Origin: Candidatus Vesicomyidisocius sp. Agig_15_S12
Lineage (GTDB): Bacteria; Pseudomonadota; Gammaproteobacteria; PS1; Pseudothioglobaceae
Assembly: GCA_021730225.1 (NCBI GenBank)
Contig: CP072532.1
Coordinates: 517,230 to 581,229 of the forward strand
Reading direction: 5' to 3'
Length of the DNA stretch: 64,000 bases
In this document: positions 1-8,519 of the stretch, piece by piece
Layout: each line of letters opens with the position of its first letter
Position numbering within the stretch: position 1 is the first letter of the stretch
Notes under the pieces: model-generated
The model's database searches: none
What the model was told of the DNA's origin: nothing
Seen by the model: only the letters and a program-made list of their open reading frames with translations
Made by a program: the position numbers and the translations under genes

Positions 1-70
1 AGAATGCAGTTCTAGCGCCCCCAATATGTAAATAGCCCGTTGGGGATGGGGCAAATCTTGATTTCATCAT
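1..70 (-). CDS. gltX: Glutamyl-tRNA synthetase, N-terminal fragment (cut by window edge)
   Basis: Only the first 23 codons lie in the window; the gene continues past the left edge. Translation from the ATG at 70 (a second ATG follows at 67) gives MMKSRFAPSPTGYLHIGGAR and then TAF. This is the start of a class I glutamyl/glutaminyl-tRNA synthetase: the FAPSPTG segment and the HIGG form of the HIGH ATP-binding signature come in the right order and distance. The enzyme charges tRNA-Glu in the cytoplasm. Glutamyl-queuosine synthetase (GluQRS) shares these motifs and cannot be fully excluded from so short a piece, but GltX is much more likely. Confidence 0.85.
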   Translation of the reverse strand, partial: MMKSRFAPSPTGYLHIGGARTAF

Positions 71-82
71 TATTTTTTAATG

Positions 83-535
83 TTAAGGGGTTACTCCTCT
101 ATCGGCCTTGTCGAACCAATATTGTGCTTTTTCTAAATCTTGTTTAACTTCTTTACCATCTTCAAACAGCATGCCTAATGTGTACATTGGACCAGAAATA
201 CCAAATTTAGCACCTTTTTTGAACCATTCAATAGACTGTATAATATCTTTTTCTACACCCTCTCCAGTCATATATGCTACCCCTAGCATATGATGAGCAA
301 ATGCATGTCCCTTTCCTGCTGCTTGTAAAAAATTTTCAAACCCTAAAGGTTGATTTTTGACCATACCTAACCCGTTCATTTGCATCATACCAACACGCCA
401 TAAAGCCTCAGCATTACCTTTTATAACCAGTGGAGCTAATAATTGATATGCCATGGTAAAATTCTTAGTATCAAAAGCAGTGACGCCACTGGATAAATCT
501 GCATTATATATATCTGTGTTGCTTGAATCTGACAT
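83..535 (-). CDS. Sel1-repeat (TPR-like) protein
   Basis: A 150-residue protein with about three Sel1-like repeats (roughly residues 43-77, 78-113 and 114-147), each showing the A..LG..Y..G.GV..D...A..W...A pattern. Sel1 repeats form alpha-solenoids that scaffold protein-protein contacts; a specific partner cannot be named. There is no signal peptide, so it is probably cytosolic. It ends 12 bases before gltX on the same strand and may be cotranscribed with it. The start at 535 is the only reasonable ATG. The family assignment is good; the function is unknown. Confidence 0.75.
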   Translation of the reverse strand: MSDSSNTDIYNADLSSGVTAFDTKNFTMAYQLLAPLVIKGNAEALWRVGMMQMNGLGMVKNQPLGFENFLQAAGKGHAFAHHMLGVAYMTGEGVEKDIIQSIEWFKKGAKFGISGPMYTLGMLFEDGKEVKQDLEKAQYWFDKADRGVTP

Positions 536-619
536 TCTGTTTCTCTAATAATAGAAATAGAGAAATTATTTTACACTGTTATAATGTGCTTTTATTCATC
601 AATTAGTCACTGTAATATC

Positions 620-982
620 ATGGAATTAAACCAGCAAGAGACAGGTTATAACAGTATTGTTTCCGTCGAAGAATACCATGTTAAATTAACACATATACAA
701 CTTAAAATACCTTGTTTTATTTCTTGTAGTTACTATTGTGAAATTAATATCAATCATCTTAATAATATTAATAAAATTTCATTATTCCCTCTATCTAGTC
801 AAGATAATATTAATTTATTAATTATTGGTACAGGCTCAACACATCAATTTTTACATCCAAAACAACAGATAGCTATTCATCAAATGGGTATTAACACTGA
901 AATTATGAATAATAAATCAGCTTGTCGAAGTTTTAATTTACTACTATCTGACGCTAGATCAGTTGGTTTATTATTATTATGA
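620..982 (+). CDS. Mth938-domain (DUF498) protein
   Basis: From the ATG at 620 this is a 120-residue protein. The C-terminal half carries the hallmark of the Mth938 / NDUFAF3-like family: LLIIGTGSTHQFL, then GI.TEIM.NKSACRSFN.LLSD.R. Bacterial members are uncharacterised; the mitochondrial relative NDUFAF3 helps assemble respiratory complex I. An upstream ATG at 584 would add 12 poorly conserved residues, and I prefer 620. The stop overlaps the rodA start by 4 bases (ATGA), so the two are probably translationally coupled. Confidence 0.7.
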   Translation: MELNQQETGYNSIVSVEEYHVKLTHIQLKIPCFISCSYYCEININHLNNINKISLFPLSSQDNINLLIIGTGSTHQFLHPKQQIAIHQMGINTEIMNNKSACRSFNLLLSDARSVGLLLL

Positions 983-2118
983 AATTATTAAGTGTTGCGC
1001 AAATACGTCATTATTGGCATTATTTCAAGATGGACACTCCTTTATTTTTATTTATTATGGCAATTAGTGGGTTTGGACTTATTGTGCTTTATTCAGCTTC
1101 AGGGGGTTCTATGCAAACTATGTATAATCAAGTCTTCCACTTTGCACTGGCAATTTGTGCAATGTTAATTATTGCCCAAATACCACCTTACCAACTTAAG
1201 CGTTTCTCTCCTTATTTAATGTTGTTTGGTATATTATTGCTGATTCTAGTCTTAGTTTTTGGTTCAAATGGTGGTGGTGCTCAACGCTGGCTTAATTTGG
1301 GTTTTATACGCTTCCAGCCCTCTGAAATTATGAAAATTATCGTCCCTATTGCTATTGCTTCAATTTTAAGTGAGAAAACATTTTTACCAAAACTACTACC
1401 CATTTTTCTATCTATTGTTGCCATTATTTTAATTGTGATACTTATCGCTAAACAACCAGATCTAGGTACTTCACTATTAATTGCTACATCTGGTTTTTAT
1501 GTATTATTTTTTTCTGGTGTTCGCGTTCAAATTGTTAAAAACAATTGGCTAAATTTTACTTTGATTTCATCAATCACTATTTCAGGTGTCTATGTTGTAT
1601 GGAACTATCTATTAATAGGTTATCAAAAAAAACGTATTATGACCTTATTTGACCCAAGTTCTGACCCGTTAGGTTCTGGTTACCATATCTTGCAATCAAA
1701 AATTGCAATTGGCTCTGGTGGTTTAATTGGTAAAGGCTTAGGACAAGGCTCTCAATCTCATCTTAATTTTTTACCTGAGCATACAACTGACTTTATATTT
1801 GCTGTTATTGCTGAAGAGCTGGGGTTTATAGGAATTATATTTTTATTTACCTTGTATGGATTAATTATTCACCGACTACTAATAATTTCTTTTCAATCGG
1901 AGGACAATTTTTCAAAATTATTAGGATCGAGTTTAACTTTTGTTTTTTTTACTTATATTTTTGTTAATGTTGGAATGGTATCTGGGATATTACCTGTAGT
2001 AGGCGTACCATTACCACTGATTAGTTATGGTGGATCATCAATCATTACTTTAATGTCTAGCTTTGGCATTATTATGGCAATTCGTAAACATAAAACACCA
2101 AGTTACTTACAAAAATAA
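979..2118 (+). CDS. rodA: Rod-shape-determining peptidoglycan polymerase RodA
   Basis: A 379-residue SEDS-family integral membrane protein with about ten hydrophobic segments. RodA polymerises lipid II into glycan strands during cell elongation, together with PBP2. The conserved loop LPEHTTDFIFAVIAEELG contains the catalytic-type Asp (D271). The C-terminal GVPLPLISYGGSS motif and the FQPSE segment near residue 112 are also typical. RodA is preferred to FtsW because of these motif variants and the length, and because the penicillin-binding protein gene dacC follows nearby. It overlaps the preceding gene by 4 bases. Confidence 0.93.
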   Translation: MKLLSVAQIRHYWHYFKMDTPLFLFIMAISGFGLIVLYSASGGSMQTMYNQVFHFALAICAMLIIAQIPPYQLKRFSPYLMLFGILLLILVLVFGSNGGGAQRWLNLGFIRFQPSEIMKIIVPIAIASILSEKTFLPKLLPIFLSIVAIILIVILIAKQPDLGTSLLIATSGFYVLFFSGVRVQIVKNNWLNFTLISSITISGVYVVWNYLLIGYQKKRIMTLFDPSSDPLGSGYHILQSKIAIGSGGLIGKGLGQGSQSHLNFLPEHTTDFIFAVIAEELGFIGIIFLFTLYGLIIHRLLIISFQSEDNFSKLLGSSLTFVFFTYIFVNVGMVSGILPVVGVPLPLISYGGSSIITLMSSFGIIMAIRKHKTPSYLQK

Positions 2119-2680
2119 TATACATATTCTTGCTCCTGCTTCTTTACTTTCCTAGCTTAATTTTACTAAAAGTTTACCAATAACTAGTTTTCAAGTAACC
2201 CATGATCTTATTAAGAATAATAGTGAAAAATCATCAATTTAACAAATATAAATTACTCTTTAATTTTTAATAAGTTGCAATAATACTTGCTGATAAAAGA
2301 TAAAAGATAAAAGAAAGAGTCATGTCTTGGGATAAATATAAAGGTTTGTTTATTGCTGTAGAACGTATTAAAGATAACATTTGATTGTTTTATCAAAATA
2401 ACTTAATACTTAGACATGCTGAAAATAAATACTAATATACATAGAAAAAATATCCAGTATTGGCGGAATAAAGATTTGAATATTCATCAAGATATTAAAA
2501 ATAAAACCAAATTGGAATTCATTAGCCTACCAATGGTAATCAATCAATAAAACTTTGATTACTTTTTATACTTTTTAAGTACTACCATATTATAATCACG
2601 ATAATAAATATGCTATGGTAGCTTATCAACCCTAAAGCAAGTTAAAACAAGTATTTAATCAACTAAATAACTAATATTTT
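2119..2680 (+). other. Gene-free stretch with possible gene relics
   Basis: 562 bases with no intact gene. A short reading frame opens at 2322 (MSWDKYKGLFIAVERIKDNI, then stop), and another broken stretch near 2455-2549 reads NIQYWRNKDLNIHQDIKN before a stop. They look like pieces of a decayed coding sequence, but I cannot name the ancestor. Three tandem copies of a 7-base GATAAAA unit lie at 2292-2312. No clear promoter or terminator was seen. Confidence 0.4.
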
Positions 2681-3808
2681 ATGCAAAACCAATTATTTAT
2701 CAAATCCTTAACTATTCTTATATGCTCATTTACCTTAAATATCCAAGCAGCAATTTTCATTACCCCTAAAGCGCCAGAAATATCTGCTGTTGCTTATAGT
2801 ATTGTTGATTACAATTCTGGTAAAGTCATTGCTAGTAACAAACAAAACTATAAACGAGCACCAGCAAGTCTAACTAAACTAATGACAGCCTATGTCATTT
2901 TTCAACTCATTGACAATGATCGTATCAACTTAGAGGATGAAGTACGTATCAGTAAAAAAGCATGGAAAACAGGTGGTTCGAAAAGTTTTGTAGAGGTAGG
3001 AAAAACTATGAAGCTTAAAACTTTGCTTAAGGGCATGATTATTCAATCTGGTAATGATTCTGCTGTTGCCTTAGCTGAACATATTGCAGGAGATGAAAAC
3101 ACATTTACCACCTATATGAATGAATATGCACGCAAACTTGGCATGAATAATTCTCAGTTTAAAAATGCTTCTGGTTTACCAGATAATAATCAATACACTA
3201 CTGCTGCTGATATAATATTACTAGCAACAGCAATAATTAGAGACTTTCCTCAATTTTACCCATGGTATTCAGAAAAAGAATTTACTTACCACGGTATTAA
3301 ACAATACAACCGTAATAAGTTACTATGGAATGATCATACAGTAGATGGACTTAAAACTGGATTTACTAAAAAAGCAGGATACAATCTAGTAGCCAGTGCC
3401 GAACGTCTTGGTATGCGCTTGATTTCTGTTGTTCTAGGATCTAGTAGCGTCAACGACAGAACTTCACAAACACAAAAAATTCTTGATTACGGCTTTCGTT
3501 TTTTTGAAACTAAAACCATTAGAAATATAAAAAAAGAATTGCCTATCGCTAGCTCAACTAAAAATATGTTAAAAGTTGGTACATCAAAAACAATTAGTTT
3601 TACTCTAGCACGTGGACAGTTCAAATTTTCAGACCAAGTTATCCAGCTTGACACAGCCTTATCAGCACCTATTAATAAAGGTGATATTATTGGAAAACTT
3701 CTCATTCAGTTTAAAGGTAAAACCATGGTTAGTATTCCACTTGTTGCACTTGAAAATGCACAACAAGCAAGTTTTTTTTCACGTACGCTTGAGGCTATTG
3801 GATTTTAG
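2681..3808 (+). CDS. dacC: D-alanyl-D-alanine carboxypeptidase (PBP5/6 type)
   Basis: A 375-residue penicillin-binding protein of the S11 peptidase family that trims the terminal D-Ala from peptidoglycan pentapeptides in the periplasm. A signal peptide (cleavage near residue 23, NIQAA) is followed by the three active-site boxes: SLTK at 63-66, SGN at 123-125 and KTG at 225-227. A C-terminal PBP5-type domain and amphipathic tail follow, so the length is normal. Its stop overlaps the start of the D-amino-acid aminotransferase by one base. DacA and DacC cannot be separated from sequence alone. Confidence 0.92.
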   Translation: MQNQLFIKSLTILICSFTLNIQAAIFITPKAPEISAVAYSIVDYNSGKVIASNKQNYKRAPASLTKLMTAYVIFQLIDNDRINLEDEVRISKKAWKTGGSKSFVEVGKTMKLKTLLKGMIIQSGNDSAVALAEHIAGDENTFTTYMNEYARKLGMNNSQFKNASGLPDNNQYTTAADIILLATAIIRDFPQFYPWYSEKEFTYHGIKQYNRNKLLWNDHTVDGLKTGFTKKAGYNLVASAERLGMRLISVVLGSSSVNDRTSQTQKILDYGFRFFETKTIRNIKKELPIASSTKNMLKVGTSKTISFTLARGQFKFSDQVIQLDTALSAPINKGDIIGKLLIQFKGKTMVSIPLVALENAQQASFFSRTLEAIGF

Positions 3809-4641
3809 TGGTATTTTTAAACGGAGAATTTATTAAAAAAAACCAAGCACATATTTCTGTGATGGATAGGGGATTTTTATTTGGTGATGGTGTGTATGAA
3901 GTAATCCCTATTTATAACGGCAAAATATTTCGTCTTGATGAACATTTATTGCGTTTGCAAACAAGTCTTGATTCGATCAAAATAAAAAATCCATATAGCC
4001 CAAAAAAGTGGAGCATTATTCTCAATAAACTTCTAAAATTTTACAACAATCAAGAACAAACGATTTATTTACAAATAAGTCGAGGTATAAGTAACAAACG
4101 CCAGCATAGTTTTAGTAATTTAACACCAACTGTCTATATCGAATCTAATATTTTACTAACTAAAACCAAGGAAACTCTTAGAACAGGATTTTCAGCCATC
4201 ACACAACCAGATATTCGTTGGAGTCGATGTGATATTAAATCTACCTCTCTTTTAGCCAATGTTATGTATTCACAACAAGCAAAAGAAAAAAATGTTGAGG
4301 AAATTATTCTTTATCAAGACACTCAAGTGACTGAAGGCGCAACTTCTAATGTTTTTATGATAAAAAATAACACCTTATATACTCATCCAACTAATGTTCG
4401 TATTCTATCTGGAATTACTCGTGATTTGGTGTTAGAAAGTGCAAAGGCATATCATATTTCTATTCAAGAAACCTCGTTCTCAATTGATGAACTAAACACT
4501 GCAGATGAGTTGTGGATTTCTAGCTCTACACGCGAAATTATGCCAATAACTAAGGTTGATAATAAGTTAATTAATAATGGTCATATTGGTAACGTTTGGA
4601 GCCGTGTCTATGATTACTACCAAAGTTTAAAAAACGTATGA
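3808..4641 (+). CDS. dat: D-amino acid aminotransferase (class IV, PLP)
   Basis: A 277-residue class IV aminotransferase starting at GTG 3808, which shares its G with the dacC stop. The PLP lysine is K144 in R.DIKS.SLL, preceded by an N-terminal FLNGEF...V.DRGFLFGDGVYE block typical of D-alanine transaminases. It interconverts D-Ala and D-Glu with their keto acids and supplies D-amino acids for peptidoglycan, which fits its coupling to dacC. Branched-chain aminotransferase and aminodeoxychorismate lyase are homologues, but the DRGF.FGD.VYE form and the context favour Dat. The ybeD-lipB-lipA genes that often follow in gammaproteobacteria are absent here. Confidence 0.85.
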   Translation: MVFLNGEFIKKNQAHISVMDRGFLFGDGVYEVIPIYNGKIFRLDEHLLRLQTSLDSIKIKNPYSPKKWSIILNKLLKFYNNQEQTIYLQISRGISNKRQHSFSNLTPTVYIESNILLTKTKETLRTGFSAITQPDIRWSRCDIKSTSLLANVMYSQQAKEKNVEEIILYQDTQVTEGATSNVFMIKNNTLYTHPTNVRILSGITRDLVLESAKAYHISIQETSFSIDELNTADELWISSSTREIMPITKVDNKLINNGHIGNVWSRVYDYYQSLKNV

Positions 4642-5678
4642 AGAATACCTAAATATACTACATATTTATCTTGGAAATTTTTTTTATCATCAAGATTCTT
4701 AACTCACATGCGTAAATAATAATACTAGTTTTCATCGTTATTTTAGAGTTCAATATCAACTAGAATTTAGTTGAATCACTTTTCCATTTGTTTTAAATAA
4801 AAATTTAAAACTTAATCTATACAAGACGACCATTTTATAAACTCATCAAAATAAAAGCTATTCACGCCCAAAATCTAAGATTTAACAAATACAACAAACA
4901 ATTATTCAATTTAATAAGTAATTTAAACTAATAAAATTACGAATGTCGCCTAAAAATATTATGTATCTTTAAATCCTTATCCATTAAAGACAATAATCAC
5001 TAATATATAATACAGTATTGATATAAAAAATACCCAGAGTTGACAGTGCTTAAAGAAATCTTATATTTGGTATAGTTTTAGTAACAGAAAGAAGTAAACA
5101 TACAAGTATCACTAACTAAAATATACTAATTATCAATAAAATAGTCATTAACATTTTATATTTAAGCAACCCAATTAAGTCTTATATTGATAATGGTAAA
5201 CGACATAGTATCAATCTTTACTTTAGTAAAAAAAAAGATTATTAGAAATTACAGATGATATTATAAAATAATTACCTCTGTGTGTTAAAAGAAATAAACC
5301 TTTCATTGTCATTAACAGAGAGCGGGTATACTTTGTAATGATAATTTATCAAGGCTAATACCCTACAATAAGTTCACTAGTTCATCTTCTATTAACTGAT
5401 AATCATAACTACAATCCAAAATATTTTTTTCATCAAATAACACTCAATTAACCTTTGTAGACAAAAAACCTATACTTTTTCTAGCATTATTGTTTACCAG
5501 CCTGCACTATTTAAACCTTATTTCTTTGAAAAAATAGCACTCTTAAAAGTACTAAAAATAACCATTTCTAAATCAAATTAGTGCTGGATATTACATTGTC
5601 TATTAATAAGATGCAGGAACTCAAAAACGTTTAGATTTAGCTAATAATAAAACCAAACTAAATGTAAAATAATTACTT
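4642..5678 (+). other. Decayed 1-kb stretch upstream of ffs
   Basis: No intact gene. Around 5190-5340 short open stretches in alternating frames (for example GKRHSINLYFSKKK, then after a frame change LLEITDDIIK, a stop, and CVKRNKPFIVINRERVYFV) suggest a degraded coding region whose ancestor I cannot identify. The stretch also contains an isolated sigma70-like promoter at 5040-5067, listed separately. Confidence 0.4.
5040..5067 (+). promoter_or_regulatory. Consensus-like sigma70 promoter without an intact gene
   Basis: TTGACA at 5040-5045, a 16-base spacer, then TATATT at 5062-5067. This is the best -35/-10 match I noticed in this gene-free block. It points toward the decayed reading frames at about 5190-5340 and, further on, ffs. 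Whether it is still used is unknown. Confidence 0.4.
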
Positions 5679-5786
5679 GATAGTATCAAGGTTGTACCAA
5701 TAATAAATAGTTATGAACCCCGCCAGATCTGGAAAGAAGCAACGGTAATAATTTTTTATGTGTTGGATGATATTCTTGATGCTATC
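5679..5786 (+). ncRNA. ffs: 4.5S RNA, signal recognition particle RNA
   Basis: The conserved SRP apical domain is plain: CCCCGCCAG...GGAA...GAAGCAACGG at 5718-5745, with the GGAA tetraloop at 5731-5734 closed by TCT/AGA where many bacteria have TCC/GGA, a paired change. The ends form a 12-base terminal helix: 5679-5690 pairs with 5775-5786 with one G-U. An internal helix pairs 5709-5714 with 5748-5753. The RNA binds Ffh and targets nascent membrane proteins. Its position directly upstream of dnaX is the usual proteobacterial order. The length of about 108 nt fits the small bacterial form. Exact ends are inferred from the helix. Confidence 0.9.
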
Positions 5787-5813
5787 ATTTTTAATATAAT
5801 CAATCCTATTTTG

Positions 5814-7385
5814 ATGAGTAAACACTATCAAGTTTTAGCTAGAAAATATCGCCCACATTCTTTTACTGAATTAGTAGGTCAATCGAATACCAAGAAAACC
5901 TTAATTAATGCACTTGATGCTAATAATTTGCATCACGGTTTTATTTTTACAGGAACACAAGGTGTTGGTAAAACTAGCATTGCTAGAATTTTTGCTAAAT
6001 CTATTAACTGTGAACAAGGAGTTAGCTCAACACCATGTGGCAAGTGTTCTACTTGTATTGAGATTGACAAAGGTCAATCAATTGATTTAATTGAACTTGA
6101 TGCTGCCTCACACACAGGGGTGGATAATATGCGTTCTATTCTAGAAAATGCGCAATACATGCCAAGTAAAAATCGTTATAAAATTTATCTTATCGATGAA
6201 GTACATATGCTCTCTAAGAGTAGTTTTAATGCCCTTTTAAAGACCCTAGAAGAACCACCAGAACACGTTAAATTCTTATTAGCAACTACTAACCCACAAA
6301 AACTACCTATGACTATTTTATCACGTTGCTTGCAATTCACATTACAGCAACTAACCCATGATGAAATTCTAGGACAACTAAAATTTATCATGGATTCTGA
6401 AGCGCTGAGTTATGAAGAATTAGCCCTTAGTCAAATTGCTGATTTTGGCAAAGGCTCAATGCGTGACGCGCTGAGCTTACTTGATCAATCAATCTCTTAT
6501 AGCAAAGGTATAATAACTAATGCTGATATTAAAGCTATGCTAGGTTTAATACATTATGAAGATATTATAACATTAACCACACATTTATTTAACCAAGATG
6601 CTAAATCGGTAATTAATTTTATTAAAGATTTATCTTATCGGGGCGAAAACCTTAATAACGCACTTAAAGATTTAAGCTCATTGTTTCATAAAATATCTAT
6701 TGCTCAAATTGTTAATACTAAAAGTGATAGAACTACTAAAAATCTTAGCAAACAAATATCAAACTTTGACTTACAAATTTTTTATCAGATGTCAATCAAT
6801 GGCTCTAAAGACATGGCGCTAGCTCCTAGCGATCAAATTGGATTTGAAATGACGCTACTTAGAATGTTAGCATTTCGTAGCGATAACCAACATAATACAG
6901 AAAAAAAAACAATAAAAATCAAGTCTGAAGTTAAAATACCAGTGCTAATTAAAAAAAAAGAAATACCAGATATTACAAAACCAAAAATACTCAATATTAA
7001 AAATCAACAACAATGGGAAACAATTATCTTATCATTAGAATTTAAAGATAGTGTAAAGATGTTAGTCGAAAATACATTATTTGACAATGTTAGTAACACA
7101 ACACTAACACTAACACTAGATGATCAATTTACTAACTTACTAAGTAATCATGTGCAAAAAAGCATATTAACAACACTTAGAAAAAAATTTTCAACATTAA
7201 ATTTAATAATTAATCTCGGTAAACCAAATGTTCAAACATTGGCACAAAAAAAAATTCAAGCGCATAGTAAAAAAATAACAAAAATGCAAACAAAATTTCT
7301 GAATGATAAAGGTGTACAAAAACTAGAAAAAATATTTGATACAAAAATTAACATTAATTCAATTAAGGAGATTAAGCATGTTTAA
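5814..7385 (+). CDS. dnaX: DNA polymerase III tau/gamma subunit
   Basis: The clamp-loader ATPase. From ATG 5814 the protein has 523 residues: Walker A GTQGVGKT at 47-54, zinc-binding Cys 66, 75, 78 and 81, Walker B-type DEVH at 128-131, and a sensor-1 region ending in SRC. The C-terminal tau part is short and lysine-rich. A longer frame opens at GTG 5760, but that codon lies inside the SRP RNA, so 5814 (MSKHYQVLARKYRP) is the start. A run of nine A followed by G at 6951-6960, just after the ATPase module (codons 380-382), could cause slippage to give a gamma-like product. ybaB follows directly. Confidence 0.93.
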   Translation: MSKHYQVLARKYRPHSFTELVGQSNTKKTLINALDANNLHHGFIFTGTQGVGKTSIARIFAKSINCEQGVSSTPCGKCSTCIEIDKGQSIDLIELDAASHTGVDNMRSILENAQYMPSKNRYKIYLIDEVHMLSKSSFNALLKTLEEPPEHVKFLLATTNPQKLPMTILSRCLQFTLQQLTHDEILGQLKFIMDSEALSYEELALSQIADFGKGSMRDALSLLDQSISYSKGIITNADIKAMLGLIHYEDIITLTTHLFNQDAKSVINFIKDLSYRGENLNNALKDLSSLFHKISIAQIVNTKSDRTTKNLSKQISNFDLQIFYQMSINGSKDMALAPSDQIGFEMTLLRMLAFRSDNQHNTEKKTIKIKSEVKIPVLIKKKEIPDITKPKILNIKNQQQWETIILSLEFKDSVKMLVENTLFDNVSNTTLTLTLDDQFTNLLSNHVQKSILTTLRKKFSTLNLIINLGKPNVQTLAQKKIQAHSKKITKMQTKFLNDKGVQKLEKIFDTKININSIKEIKHV

Positions 7386-7683
7386 AGCTGGAATGACTGA
7401 CATGATGCAAAAAGCCCAACAAATACAAAACAATATAAAACAAGCACAATCGGAAATCAAGAATCTATCTGCTACTGGAAAAGCCGCTGGTGGTTGTGTT
7501 AAAATCATACTAAATGGTGAACATATAGTTACTAATATTACAATCCTTGATGAAGTCATGAGTGATAAGGAATTACTTGAAGATTTAATTCTTAATGCTA
7601 TGAATGATGCTGTTAAGCAAATTTCTGATGCCTCATCTGCTAAAATGAAAACTATCACTGGTGATATGAATTTACCTTTCTAA
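7378..7683 (+). CDS. ybaB: YbaB/EbfC nucleoid-associated protein
   Basis: A 101-residue small DNA-binding protein of the YbaB/EbfC family, which forms dimers that bind DNA and coat the nucleoid. The N-terminal helix rich in Met and Gln (MMQKAQQIQNNIKQAQ) and the middle GGG/GCVKI strand are typical. The start at 7378 has a GGAG-type ribosome site (AAGGAGATTAAGC) and overlaps the end of dnaX by 8 bases; the longer frame from 7336 lies inside dnaX and is unlikely. recR, which normally follows ybaB, is missing. Confidence 0.9.
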   Translation: MFKAGMTDMMQKAQQIQNNIKQAQSEIKNLSATGKAAGGCVKIILNGEHIVTNITILDEVMSDKELLEDLILNAMNDAVKQISDASSAKMKTITGDMNLPF

Positions 7684-8481
7684 TAATTACATCACGCAAC
7701 AAAGCAGAATTTACAATAAGTAAATATTTTATCTTAGTGGTTACTCTTTTATTGATGATGGTTTGAGAACTTATAAATTGAGTTTAGAAGAACTAGAACG
7801 AAAATTTAACCAACTAAAATATACTGCAACTAGCAACTACTCATTGGTTCGTAGTATGTCTAAATAATTTGACATTAAAATCACTTCTTATATTCAAATT
7901 GATGGAAAATAATAATACTCATTCTAATATCAATACCATTATTCATACACTATCAGGCCATAAGAAGTAAAATAATATAAAAAAGTAATAGATTTTTATA
8001 AATCACTCGCCCAAATAGTAATGTGCAAGATTCTAATTACTTCTTATTTTTAAATAAGCACATTCTCTTTTAGAAATCATTTCTTCTCCTATATTTTATT
8101 AATTTAGAAAAAAAGAAAAATACTTCTCTAAGGCATTAATTACTATATCTTTGGATAGAATTTACTTAAACAAACTTATTAATAAAAATATTAACAGATT
8201 GTAGAAACATTATTCTTCACTCATAGATACCATGATTTGTACAGAAAATATGTAAATATTTATTTATTACTCCTTAATTAATCACAACTTATTAACTTAG
8301 TTTTATAATCACCTTTAAGTATATTGCTCACTTTTTCTTGATACCAATTCAAAGAGTATGTATATACGTGCGTACTTCATATCACCGCTTAACTTTTCAA
8401 TATCATTATTAAATATCACAATAAAAACTAGTTATCGGTACAATAAAATAGATCTTATTAACCAATTCAATTTTGAGGTTA
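7684..8481 (+). other. Gene-free stretch after ybaB with one relic frame
   Basis: Where recR would be expected there is only AT-rich DNA. One stretch at about 7726-7866 keeps a protein-like open frame without a start (FYLSGYSFIDDGL, then KLSLEELERKFNQL, ending NYSLVRSMSK and a stop), clearly richer than random but not recognised and not RecR-like. The remainder to valS shows nothing further. Confidence 0.4.
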
Positions 8482-8490
8482 TGGTATAAT
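8482..8490 (+). promoter_or_regulatory. Extended -10 promoter of valS
   Basis: TGG followed by TATAAT (8485-8490), an extended -10 element, lies 30 bases before the valS ATG. There is no good -35 match, as is common for extended -10 promoters. The resulting leader would be short, about 22 bases, with little Shine-Dalgarno. Confidence 0.55.
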
Positions 8491-8519
8491 AACAAAGTTT
8501 AATCCATCTCGCTATTTTA

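Noticed and set aside
5760..5813. Extended dnaX N-terminus starting at GTG 5760
   Set aside because: These codons lie inside the 3' strand of the SRP RNA helix, and the family start MSKHYQVLARKYRP begins at 5814.
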